In this document: piece after piece, positions 25,401 through 35,507 of the stretch
How the letters are laid out: each line of letters opens with the position of its first letter
How positions within the stretch are numbered: position 1 is the first letter of the stretch
From: Voacanga thouarsii
Lineage: Eukaryota; Streptophyta; Magnoliopsida; Gentianales; Apocynaceae
Reading direction: 5' to 3'
Assembly (NCBI GenBank): GCA_026120185.1
Contig: JANUWF010002008.1
Location: forward strand, 783,501 to 847,500
Length of the DNA: 64,000 nucleotides
Translations under genes and position numbers: made by a program
The notes under the pieces: generated by a model
The model's database searches: none
Told to the model about the DNA's origin: nothing
The model's input: the letters and a program-made list of their open reading frames with translations, nothing else

Positions 25401-26525
25401 TAACTTGTTGAATGACTTCATAAATGTACCCAAAAGAAATTATCGGTGCCAGTCTTCTTCCTATAAAGATTTAGGGCCTTTATTATCTGCAGAAAGGAGT
25501 GGCAAGATCATGAAGTTACAAGATTAAGTCAAAAGAAAAGAAATAGCAATAAAAGCAACAACCTTGATTTACCAAGTTTTTATCATCAAGCGGAATGCCT
25601 GGAACATTGGTTGATAAACGATCCTTTGATTTTGATGGTGCTAGAGAGAACTTTATTTCATCTCCCAGACTAATTACCTGAAGGAACAAAAGGACTAATC
25701 AAATTAAAATTAAAAATATGCATGTGAGTAGTATTGTTAAAGAACATTTATTTTAACGCGGTATTCAGCTGTTTGTGCTGAACTTACATATCCAGATGGA
25801 GTAGTAAGCCATAGAATAAATTTGAAACAGATTTATATGGCGTCAATCTCAATGAGGGTTAGAAAGAGATTAATCCAGATTGCAAATTGAAGCAACAAAG
25901 CAGCAAACTTACATGAAAGAGGGATGCCAAATCATGAAATCCATCTTCCCTTTTGCCAGTTATTCTCAGAAAAACATTTATCTACATTCGAAAGATAATA
26001 TTTTAATAGCGAAAAAGAAAGAAAAAGATGAAACAAACTAGAAAAAGCTATCTAATTTCAGTGCTGAAAGCAATGAATTGATTACCTTACCTTGCAAGGT
26101 GAAAATAGAGTTAACCTTGAAAGCCCAGCATTCTTGTCCACTTCATCAGCAAGCTTATTCAGTTTTTCCTCAGGATCATACACTATCTAGCAACCCAACG
26201 AAAACCAATAAAACTACCCAATTCCTAATAAAAATGCCGAAACTTTAACACTGAAGTATAAGCACAATCAAATTGACTACGTTGAAATGCAAAACTCAAT
26301 TCAGAACTGTACCTCCACTTGTTTTCTGCCACGTCCAGATTCAGCAGCGGTGGCTCTTACATAAAGGGCTCTCTGAAATTGAGGTTTCTGGCCAAATGGC
26401 AGAAACCCATGTGGCATAGAGGTAGAAGATAACGAAACACAGCCATTCTTGAAAGAATTTGGCCGGGTTTTGCCACTAGAAGAAGTGTAAAGTTGGTAAC
26501 CACATAGAAACTGAGAGGAAGCCAT
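19487..26525 (-). CDS. ispE: 4-diphosphocytidyl-2-C-methyl-D-erythritol kinase, plastid, 11 exons
   Basis: Exons in order on the minus strand: 26525-26313, 26186-26091, 25981-25913, 25677-25573, 25486-25430, 25317-25117, 23942-23850, 23770-23671, 21902-21803, 20772-20687, 19587-19487. All introns are GT-AG, and the exons sum to 1221 bp, exactly 406 codons plus a stop. The enzyme phosphorylates 4-diphosphocytidyl-2-C-methyl-D-erythritol with ATP in the plastid MEP pathway to isoprenoids. Residues 1 to about 70 are serine and arginine rich, like a transit peptide. The GHMP-kinase motifs are complete: SPCKINVFL with the conserved lysine at 103, the glycine-rich ATP loop PAGAGLGGGSSNAA at 188-201, the catalytic-type aspartate 230 in GSDVPFF, and SGSGST at 343-348. 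The length fits plant CMK proteins. Introns 6, 8 and 10 exceed 1 kb. Confidence 0.97.
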
Positions 26526-26966
26526 AGCTGTAACGTGACTGCCACAATTCTATTGTAGATCACTGAAACACGAGAAGGGAATAATAAATTTGTCAAGCGT
26601 GCGTCTCGTGTGCTTTATTTTATTGATGGTATACTAGCAGTTGTTGAAAATCAAAGAGAAATCCATTTCATAGACACTTTTCCGCTGTTTCCTGTCGTCA
26701 TTTATTTCACGGGCAAATTTGGAGTCGACAATTGATAAAATTGCTTTTCTTTCACATGTGATGTCGCATTTCATTTGGCGAAATTGCACTTTGGTTTGTT
26801 ATTTATCATTAAATGAATAGGGAAGGAATGAACAGCTAGAGCTGCAAAAGAATTCAAGTTCGGGATCAAAGCTTGCTAAAGGTTGACTATGACTCGTTGA
26901 ATTAATAATAAATTTAAATTTAACGGTATTATATTTAATTTATTTGTATTTTATTGTAATTTTATA

Positions 26967-27003
<37 letters not shown>

Positions 27004-27042
27004 TTATTAACTCCTCTAAATATACTCTGAATATTTAATTCT
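26526..27042. other. Upstream region of CMK up to the copia insertion
   Basis: Only 517 bp separate the CMK start codon from the left LTR of copia element 2. This interval must hold the core promoter and 5' UTR of CMK. No clear TATA box was picked out. The distal end carries an ATT/TAT microsatellite (26967-27004). Confidence 0.5.
26967..27004 (+). repeat. (TAT)n microsatellite
   Basis: About twelve consecutive TAT units lie about 440 bp upstream of the CMK start codon and about 40 bp before copia element 2. Confidence 0.92.
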
Positions 27043-27398
27043 TGTTATGAATTATTGGAATCTCCATTAATTAGTGGAGGCTCCACTAATTATGGATTTA
27101 TGTGAATAATTAGAGAAGATTTTTATGGATGTCCACCATTTAGTGGAGACACCACTAATTAAGATTAGTGAAGGATGATGTATGCCATGATGTAATCCAC
27201 TAATTAGAGCTCTATAAATAGAGCTATTCTCTAAGCTTGTAATACACCATTATTTTGTGAAAGAAAGATTAGTGAAAGAAAGATTAGAGAAAATTGTGAG
27301 AGAAAAGAAAGAGAAAAATTCTTGTGCAAAGAATAGTTAGAATTTTCTTAGTGTGTAATGTGTAGATTTTATTCTAACACTACCTTAATTTTATAACA
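27043..27398 (+). repeat. 5' LTR of copia element 2
   Basis: This 356-bp repeat starts TGTT and ends AACA. It contains repeated short inverted motifs built on TTAGTGG and CCACTAAT, and a TATA box at 27213-27220. It is 350 of 356 identical to 31932-32287 by direct comparison. Confidence 0.96.
27213..27220 (+). promoter_or_regulatory. TATA box of the LTR promoter
   Basis: TATAAATA lies mid-LTR between two copies of AGAGCT. The same box is present at 32102-32109 in the right LTR, where it could drive transcription out of the element into the right flank. Confidence 0.75.
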
Positions 27399-27400
27399 CG

Positions 27401-27413
27401 TTATCAGCACGAG
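27401..27413 (+). other. Primer binding site of copia element 2
   Basis: TTATCAGCACGAG follows the LTR end by two bases. It shares the TATCAG core with methionine-tRNA-type sites but is otherwise different, as in other short-LTR copia elements. Confidence 0.6.
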
Positions 27414-27429
27414 TCTCTGCCATTATTAA

Positions 27430-28030
27430 AGCCAGAAGACAGGTACGCATTTATTGATCTCGCTAAATTCGAATTTGTAGCCCTTGATATTTCGAAAAAA
27501 AAATTTATATGTCATACGTAAATGCATCTAAATGCTAAAAAAAAGAGATCCATATGTCATGTGGATAAAAAGAAAGATTTGACCATCCGAAGATGGTCGT
27601 ACTACCCACTCGCACGGTATGAATGGTTGCACCCGAAGTTGCAAGATTGTAAAACCGTGAACTCCGTGATGTATAAAATTACATCTTAGTTAAAAATTTT
27701 ACGGAGAAAAAGTTATCGATGAAGTTATATTGGAGAAGACATTCTCCACTTTTCATGTCCTACAATAACAATATCGAGAAAAAGGGTATCCAAAATTGAC
27801 AGACTTTAACATGAGTTATTATTGAGAAATCATGAAGCCGGATGAATCGGCTCAACAAAGACTCCCAGTGAATGTTATTGGCTCCAGCGAAGCCATCGTT
27901 ATAGTCGTAGTTGTGGCGAGTGGTCGTGGTTATGGTCATGGACACACTCGATATTTTCCTTATCACAGAGAAATACTGGCCACATGAAGTGGAACAGAAA
28001 AGATAATAAGGGAAAAAGATATTTCCATTA
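27430..28030 (+). pseudogene. gag remnant of copia element 2
   Basis: Broken frames retain copia gag blocks: near 27455 a stretch reading LAKFEFVALDISKKNY, near 27580-27680 the HPK region, and near 27740-27790 a segment with SYNNNIEKKGYP. Around 27890-27940 is the arginine and glycine rich stretch that precedes the zinc knuckle. The middle is deleted and frames shift repeatedly. The knuckle and everything up to the RT linker are missing, replaced by the RWP-RK insert. Confidence 0.7.
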
Positions 28031-28189
28031 ATAATAAGCATCACATCTTTTATTCATATCACTAGTGTTCATATGAACTTGAGGATACATGCTTATAGTT
28101 GCTCTTTTGTAATTGAGTCGACAAATGTAAGATGAAGGTTTGTAATTGTTCTTTTTCAATATTTACATTAGAGGAAGACAAACAATTAG

Positions 28190-29409
28190 TAATTATGGAC
28201 TTCGAGCTCCTCTTTTTCGACATCCTCCTCCTTTTCTTTCCCCTTTGAGCCAACGATCGAGACTAGCAGCAGAATTAGCTGTAAAATTACTGCGAAATGA
28301 GTCTTGAGATTTTATGATCTCCTTAAGTTTATTATAATTAAATTTCTTATTATATTTGGCCTTGAAGCATGCTTGTCTCAATTTCTGTGTTTGATCCTCT
28401 AACTGCGTATTAGGACTTTCTTCCACCAACTCGTTTTTCACATTCCAGATATCGCAATGGCTTCTTTCAACTTCTTCTCACCCATATGTCCTCCTTCTTC
28501 TTTATTTTGCATCTCCTGTAAATCGAAGTGATATCATCGGTTATTTACTTATAAATCTTTCATAGTTTCATACTTGCAAATTATAAGTATGTATGAGAGA
28601 GAACCTGAACATTCTTGATTATGGTCTCCAAGCTCACCAATTTCCTGTGAGGCCATCGACGAATTCCTAACTCCCTACATCTTTTCTTGAGACGGGTTAT
28701 GCCAATATTCAGCTTCTTTGGTCGCACTCTTGATTGGTAGGTAAAAGTACTGCGAAATTGTTTCTCTTGATAGTGTCTGGGAGTTATTGCCCTTCTTCTC
28801 TCTCTGCCTCTTAATCATCTTCTTCTCCCCAGGAATTTTGTCTGCAATAATATCTTGAACTTCGATATTATGCATTTCATGAGTACTTACTCCGACTTCG
28901 TTGCCAAGACCACTCATTATTTCTCCTAGAAAAAGAAAATAATATCAGTAAAGGTAATACCATTCAAAATCCATGTTTAAATGTATAATAACCTGGAAAC
29001 ATATTCTGTCTTTGTTCAAAATCCATTAGAGAGTAGAAAGGATCATGCACAAGCATATCCTCATTCAAAGGAATAGCATCAAGAGGAACAGTATCAAAAG
29101 CAGTCTCTTGTAGGGGCAGATCAACTTGGTCCAAAACAGTATGTTCAAAACTTCCACTGATTTACATCAAAAACAAACCAAAAGAGAGTTTAATTTCATT
29201 ATCAAGCATACTAAAAACAAATGGAAGCCCTCAAAGGTATCTCACCTGAAATTAGGAGGAAGCAGTTGGTTTGGAAAGGAAAACATATCAAAATCTTCTG
29301 GCGTTCGAATTAGCCGAAGCGGTTAGTTTGGAAAGGAAAATACATCAACATCTCGCTGTGAAACCGAGTCAAAATTTGACCATGTCTCAAATGAATTACG
29401 AGTCTCCAT
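28190..29409 (-). pseudogene. RWP-RK (RKD-type) transcription factor gene copy inside copia element 2
   Basis: On the minus strand four exons can be traced: 29409-29246, 29156-28993, 28925-28605 and 28515 to about 28195, separated by GT-AG introns. The first three join in one frame except for a TAA at about codon 29 of exon 1. Exon 3 enters the RWP-RK DNA-binding domain (ETISQYFYLPIKSATKE). A one-base insertion near 28713 then shifts the frame, in which the domain continues (LKKRCRELGIRRWPHRKL). Exon 4 has further frameshifts, then the RKD-like tail QLEDQTQKLRQACFKAKY. RKD proteins are plant transcription factors of egg cell and early embryo programmes. The copy retains introns and lies antisense to the retroelement, so it came from DNA or an antisense transcript, not spliced mRNA. 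It is a pseudogene. Confidence 0.88.
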
Positions 29410-29472
29410 ATCTCGCTTTGTGATTTTTGTTTTTGATGTTTACTAATGACTCGATAACCGAGATATATATCG

Positions 29473-29476
<4 letters not shown>

Positions 29477-29508
<32 letters not shown>
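29477..29508 (+). repeat. (AT)16 microsatellite in the gene cargo
   Basis: Sixteen AT units lie about 70 bp upstream of the RWP-RK copy's start codon (minus strand), in what would be its leader or promoter. A purine-rich stretch follows at 29511-29590. Confidence 0.95.
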
Positions 29509-29510
<2 letters not shown>

Positions 29511-29679
29511 GTATGAGGAAGAAGAAGAGGTAGATGGTAGGTAGAGGGTCGGAGGAGAAGAAAAGACAAGAGAGGAAGATGAAAAGTCGGTATCGGGAAG
29601 AGTGAAAAAAAAAGAGATATTTTTCTTGGCATTTCCTGCTTGTCATCATTTTCTTATATTTCTTTTCTTATTCTTTTGT

Positions 29680-31118
29680 GAAATCATTATTCCCTAAATT
29701 AGGGGGAGAACAGAAACAGTACAAGAAAGATCGTGATTGGACAACATCATTAAATTATCTTGATCCGCATACAAGCGCGTGAGAACTTGAAGTTCAAAAG
29801 ATAATTCATTTGTAAAGCATTGCAAATCAAATGCCAGACGCTTTTGTTGACTCTAGAAGAGTAACAAAATATCATATGCCAGCTATAAATGCTCCTATTC
29901 TAATTGAAGTTCCAACAGAACAAAAGATACATATAGCTGCTGAGCCAAAAGCATGCCAAAAGCATGGCCGACCTCTTAGTTCTAAAGATAAAAATCCTCG
30001 AAAGAAGAGAGGATTAATGGTCCAGATGATCATATTAAAGCAAAGAATGATAAAAACCAAGAGAAAACTTATGACAAAGAACCAGACATAAATGAAAGTA
30101 ACACTGAAATTTCTATCCATTATACCACTTCCGGTAGAAGTTGGAATCGGATAGAAACAATTATTGATCATATGTTTGCATATAATATCTCTTGATGTTA
30201 TACAAGATAGTGATGATCCTAAACCAATATCAGTTGATGAATGTCGGCATAGAAAAGATTGGCTGCAATGGAAAGATGCGATTCAATCGGAGTTAAATGC
30301 ACTGACAAAATGTGAAGTCTTCGGACCTGCAGTCCGAACACCAGAAGGTGTAAAACTTGTTGGCTACAAATGGATATTTGTGCGAAAGTGCAATGAAAAT
30401 AGTGAAATCGTTCGATATAAAGTGCGATTAGTAGCCCAAGGTTTTTCACAAAGACCAGGTATTGATTATGATGAAACTTATTCTCCTGTTGTTGATGCTA
30501 TTACACTCCGATATCTTATCAGTTTGGCAGTACATGAAAAGATAGATATGCGCCTATTAGATGTTGCCACTACTTACTTGTATGGAAATTTAGAAAATGA
30601 TGTTTACATGAAAATCCCCGAAAGATTTCATATGCCTGAAACATATAAATATTATCCTCGTGAAAATTACTCCATCAAGTTGCAGAAATCATTACATGGC
30701 CTGAAGCCATCTGGGCGCATGTGGTTCAATTATCTTAGTGAATATTGATTGAAAGCGAGATTTAAAATGACCAGGTATGTCCATGCATTTTTATTAAGAA
30801 ATCTGGTTCTAAATTTGTGATATTAACTATATATGTTGATGATTTTAATCTTATTAGAACTCTTGAAGAGCTCCAAGAAACAATTGATTATTCGACATTA
30901 AGGATGGTCGTAAAAGTATATTTTGCCTTGGTTTACAAATTGAATATTTGGCAAGTAGAACATTTATTCAACATATACAGCAAAAGTTCTAAAAAGATTT
31001 GACATGGACAAAGCACATCCATTGAGTATTACAATGATCGTCCTGTCCTTTTCGACCTCAAGAAGATATTGAAGAACTTTTTGGTCCTGAAGTATCATAT
31101 CTCAGTGCAATTGGTGCA
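29680..31118 (+). pseudogene. Reverse transcriptase region of copia element 2
   Basis: Coding similarity resumes near 29683 with FPKLGGE, then QMPDAFVDSRRVTKYHMPAINA at about 29828-29895 and the GRP...KDKNPRKKRG linker (29965-30010). Reverse transcriptase proper follows (open 30164-30748) with YKWIFVRK, VRLVAQGFSQRPGIDYDETYSPVV and LHGLKPSGRMW. A stop and frameshift occur near 30746. The catalytic motif is retained as LTIYVDDFNLI near 30823. The frame is broken again to 31118. The domain is recognisable but cannot be translated as one protein. Confidence 0.88.
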
Positions 31119-31877
31119 TTGATATATCTTTCTAATAATACACGACCTGATATTGCTTTTACTGTCAATTTATTAGCAAGATTTAGTTCTTCACTAACAC
31201 GACGACATTGGAATGGAATTAAACAAGTCCTTCGATATCTCCAAGGTACAATTGATCTCGGATTATTTTATTCAAATAAAACCAGTCCAACATTGATAGG
31301 TTATGCAGATACTGGTTATTTATCTGATCCACATAAAGCACGTTCTCAAACGGGCTATCTATTTACATGTGAAAATACTGCTATATCATGGCATTCTACG
31401 AAACAATTTATAGCAGCTACTTCTTCAAATCATGATGACATTATAGCCATTCATGAAGCAAGTCGAGAATGTGTATGGCTAAGATCCATGATTCATTATA
31501 TCCGAGAAAGTTGTGGATTATCATCAATCAAAGATATTCCAACTCCTCTTTATGAAGACAATGCAGCTTGCATAGCTCAATTACGAGGAGGATATATTAA
31601 AGGAGATCGGACAAAACATATTTCACCAAAATTCTTCTTTACTCATGAACTCCAGAAGAAATGTGAAATTGATGTGCTACAAATTCGGTCATGTGACAAC
31701 CTCGCAGATATTTTCACGAAGACTTTACCGACTGCAACATTTGAAAAGTTGAGATATAAAATCGGTATGCGTCGGTTTAAAAGGAATCATCTTATCAGGG
31801 GGAGTAATAAACAGACCTATAGAATAGTGTACTCTTTTTTCTTCACTAGATTTTTTTCCCACTGGGTTTTTATCTAG
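31119..31877 (+). pseudogene. RNase H region of copia element 2
   Basis: A 252-codon open stretch covers the RT thumb (YLSNNTRPDIAF, RHWNGIKQVLRYLQGT) and RNase H (GYADTGYL, AISWHSTKQ, YEDNAACIAQL, NLADIFTKTLP). The usual acidic residue in S-S-N-H-A-E-I-I is aspartate here (SSNHDDIIAIHEA), a conservative swap at a catalytic position. The reading frame runs past the normal pol end towards the right LTR. Without a functional RT in frame it is not expected to act. Confidence 0.85.
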
Positions 31878-31931
31878 TAAGGTTTTAACAAGGCATATTC
31901 TTTATGTAATGGATGGACATTCAATGGGGAG

Positions 31932-32287
31932 TGTTATGAATTATTGGAATCTTCATTAATTAGTGGAGGCTCCACTAATTATGGATTTATGTGAATAATT
32001 AGAGAAGATTTTTATGGATGTCCACCATTTAGTGGAGACACCACTAATTAAGATTAGTGGAAGATGATGTATGCCATGATGTAATCCACTAATTAGAGCT
32101 CTATAAATAGAGCTATTCTCTAAGCTTGTAATACACCATTATTTTGTGAAAGAAAGATTAGTGAAAGAAAGATTAGAGAAAATTGTGAGAGAAAAGAAAG
32201 AGAAAAATTCTTGTGCAAAGAATAGTTAGAATTTTCTTAGTGTGTAGTGTATAGATTTTATTCTAACACTACCCTAATTTTATAACA
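31932..32287 (+). repeat. 3' LTR of copia element 2
   Basis: This is the 356-bp partner of 27043-27398, preceded by the purine-rich AATGGGGAG at 31923-31931 that serves as polypurine tract. It is followed by the target duplication ATTCT. Confidence 0.96.
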
Positions 32288-33356
32288 ATTCTCTCTATAT
32301 TTTAAATAATCAATAGAAAAAAAGATATTGAGTAAAAAGAAAGGCTCAAGCTGCAGCTAGAGCAGCAGAGTCGACTTGGCTCGTCCTAACCCAAATATGA
32401 AAAACCTATGGGCTATTGAACTAAGGCTAGATTGAACTCTAATCCAAGGCAGCTTGGCAATATTGTGAAAGCACCTTTCTTCGTCTCAAAGCATTTTCTT
32501 TTGAGTGATCAGTCAGGGAATGTTTAGTAACTCAAATAAGTATTTAAAATTAATTAATTACTTATTTTATTAAATTTTTTTATAACAGATAATATTAAAT
32601 ATTTAATTAATTAAATATATTTGATAATACATTTTTATTATTATTTAATTAATTAAAACATATTAAAATTATATTATAACTTCGAAGGTGGAAGGTAGTC
32701 TTGGACAACAAACGACACAAGATTGTTTCTTATGCAAATGATGCCCCTATCTCATGCACGAGATGCAATTCATTGGTCTTGGAGAAAAAAATTGTTCTCC
32801 TTTCTCTATATTAGTGCTGCACTTCTATTACCATAAATCTATTTCTCTCCTCATCTAAATGCCACTGACACATCAAAGAAGAAACAAATGAAAGGCAAAA
32901 TGAATTTATGAGATTTGTCTTCATATCATGACAAAATCTCAAACCAATTCATCGGTCAAATCCATTGTTGTCTAGATTCTATTTAAACTTTGTCAATATT
33001 TCTTGTAATTAGAATGTTGGTGAAATATATTGGAGAGAAACCAAAATAAAAAGCTAGAAAGGGGAGAAAGAGGAGAAGGAGAATGGAGAGAGGGGAGATG
33101 GGTTGTGGCCTAATGGGTTTTTTGGGCGGGGTAGTGGAGGGGGGAAGGGGAGGAGAGAGGATGATGATCAAAAGACTAAAAAGAGATAGAAGACTTTGGA
33201 GGAGGGAACAATTTTGATGAAGGGGAGGAAAGAGATTGAAGAGACAATAGAAATTTGGTAGAAATGTAGGATCCACTACAAGAGAAAACATTTGATGCAC
33301 ACAAATTTATTGACTAAAAAGGATAAACATGTCATTTAAGTAAATATTGCTATAGG
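32288..33356. other. Spacer between copia element 2 and the nested block
   Basis: AT-rich DNA with no recognisable gene. A purine-rich segment at 33045-33250 yields a leucine, proline and serine rich frame on the other strand that is compositional only. No transposon ends were recognised. Confidence 0.5.
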
Positions 33357-35071
33357 TGTTGGAATATATGCCCTCTAAACTAGGTTTCTGATATAATTAT
33401 CGAATTTATTAATAAAAAGTTTATTCTCAAAATTTGTTTGTAAATTTACATTTTATTTGTGCACGATTTACGTTTGGAAAAAATCCATTGGGTTTAAGTA
33501 AGTGATCCATGTGAATGGTGGTCTTTCACAGTAAGGTATGGATCACGGGTTATTTAACACATAAACGTTTGTTCTTAACCGATTGATGAGAATGAGAATC
33601 TCATCATATTTAGGTTATTGTGTTATGAATTCTAAATGGAGAATGGCTTACCTTTAGTCAGTGGGTAGTCCACTCACTTCATAACATGAGCGTATTTCGA
33701 ATACGTAGAACAATACCTGTAATAGTGGTTTCTAAAAATACTATTTAGAATAAACTCAAACTATTACTGCTACAGCATGGACTAATACTCTACCGCTTAA
33801 ATATGAGTTGGTGGTTTGACGAAGCTGGAAGCATGTACTTTAATATGTTGTAGTTGAGGTTCTATCGTATAATCGATATACTTGTATGTTGGGTATATGT
33901 GACTAGTTAGTTAAGACAGACTTGTACAAAATAACTTCTGCGCTATATCTGTTAGTGTTGTGCCCTAGAGGCAATCACTTCTACATTGTATATGACACAT
34001 TTTCTTTTAATAAAAGGCATTATTTATCTTACAGTTCTTTTATTTACTTTAAGTAATATACATGTTCGATAAAGTCCCTAGTACAATACTAAGTTAAGGA
34101 AATCATGATAGAGATCATGATATGAGATTCCTACTACACTGGATGGTGTTAGTACTTAAATAGTCCCTAGTCACAGTATTAGTGAGACAGGACATCATTA
34201 ATGCGTTAAGACTAGCATGTGTTAGACTTCCTGATTTGATCAGGCTGTGGTTCTCATAACCGTGAGTATTGAGATATTCAAAGTTAACACATGGATACTT
34301 GTTAATGGAACAAGTTTATTAGATGACCTAGCTTTGAGATAATCACATGGATAACTATTTAGTGCCAGTGATATAATCTCAATATAGCAAACGTGTAAGT
34401 ATCCTTAGACTTGAGATCTCCAAGGTACTTTGTTTGCGGAGCCTTGTACTTTGATTCCAATCTCCGGAGCTCGATCGAGGGCCACCTATGGGATGGATAT
34501 TGGGTACATTGTGAGGTAAACGAAAGTAGTTAAGAGGGTCAATAAATGATTCACCACTCCTAATAGTAGGGGCGAATATCTCACGGCCACTTGTAGGAAT
34601 TACTACTTGGAAAGTCCTTGACTAAGGTAAATTGTGTATTGAAAATAGTTCCAATTGATACACATCTAGAGTAATGGGTTCCTGGTACAAGTACTATTAT
34701 ATTCGGGCCAGAATTATTTATGGAGGGAGTTGACACTAATTACGTCAAGCTTGTCAGAACCGGACCAGACCGGTCGATCCGACCGCAAATCGATCACTGA
34801 ACCGGTCCGGTTCGATGATACAGATCGAAAATTCCAAAAATCGCATTAGAATGGTTAAGCCGGATTGGACCGGCCGGTTGGACAGATTGAACCGTGAACC
34901 GGCCGGTCCTGATTTAAACCGTACGGTCTGTTTTTTTTTTTAAAAAAGGGTTGAGATTTTGCAATTAAATCAAATTTGGGGCAAGATTAGGCAATTCAAT
35001 AAATTTTTGAGGCTTTTAAGTTAAAAAAAAATGGAATTGTTCCCAAATCGGCCAATTTCAGATTGTTTCTT

Positions 35072-35338
35072 CTTGTTCTCTTGTCTTCTTTTTCTTTCGG
35101 TTTCCATTTTTGCTCCACAATCCCAAATCGGCCGATTGTTTGTTCTTGTTCTCTTGATACAGCTCCATCCGACATCCACTGCCTCTGAAGCGCCTCTGCA
35201 CCGACGTCCCAAATCGGGAGACAAGAGGTATGTTTTGACTTCTCTTATTCTCTTGTTCTCTTGTCTTCTTCTTCTTTCGGTTTCCATTTTTGCTCCACAG
35301 TCCCAAATCGGCCGACTGTTTCTTCTTGTTCTCTTGAC
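35072..35338 (+). repeat. Direct duplication in the 5' part of the hAT element
   Basis: Segments 35072-35158 and 35252-35338 are near-identical direct repeats offset by 180 bp. They share TTTCGGTTTCCATTTTTGCT and CCCAAATCGGCCGA. They lie upstream of the transposase gene. The open frames they create on both strands are repeat by-products. Confidence 0.8.
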
Positions 35339-35507
35339 TTCTGTTCTGTTACTGCGTGCATTATTCTAACTTCTAAGAATATTCGATCTAACTATTCTAA
35401 CTTCTGTTACTGTGCCTGCGTGCACTGTTTCTCTTTTATTCTGTTTCTTCTGTTTCTTTTGTGTTTGGTAACTGGAGATTGGAATCTTGGTGAGTAAAGA
35501 CAGGAGC

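Larger units (their letters stand above)
27043..32287 (+). mobile_element. Non-autonomous copia element carrying an RWP-RK gene copy
   Basis: The element is 5245 bp with 356-bp LTRs at each end (TGTTATGAAT to TATAACA) and a perfect target duplication ATTCT (27038-27042 and 32288-32292). The LTRs differ at six positions, all transitions, so the insertion is recent. Between the LTRs lie a gag remnant, then in place of protease and integrase a minus-strand RWP-RK transcription-factor pseudogene, then the end of the integrase-RT linker, reverse transcriptase and RNase H, both damaged. Lacking protease and integrase, it must have moved using proteins supplied by a relative. The pol blocks resemble the Ale/Retrofit group of copia, an assignment I hold loosely. 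Confidence 0.93.

Noticed and set aside
28190..29409. Reading the RWP-RK gene as a native gene into which a retroelement inserted
   Set aside because: Both LTRs, the ATTCT target duplication, and gag and pol segments on either side show that the gene lies inside the element, and the missing protease and integrase fit a replacement.
32983..33300. 105-codon minus-strand frame rich in leucine, proline and phenylalanine
   Set aside because: It is the complement of a purine-rich low-complexity tract, with no domain, no splice context and no conservation evidence.
35021..35369. Paired open frames on both strands with internal repeats
   Set aside because: They arise from the 180-bp-offset duplication in the hAT 5' region; no protein family is recognised.
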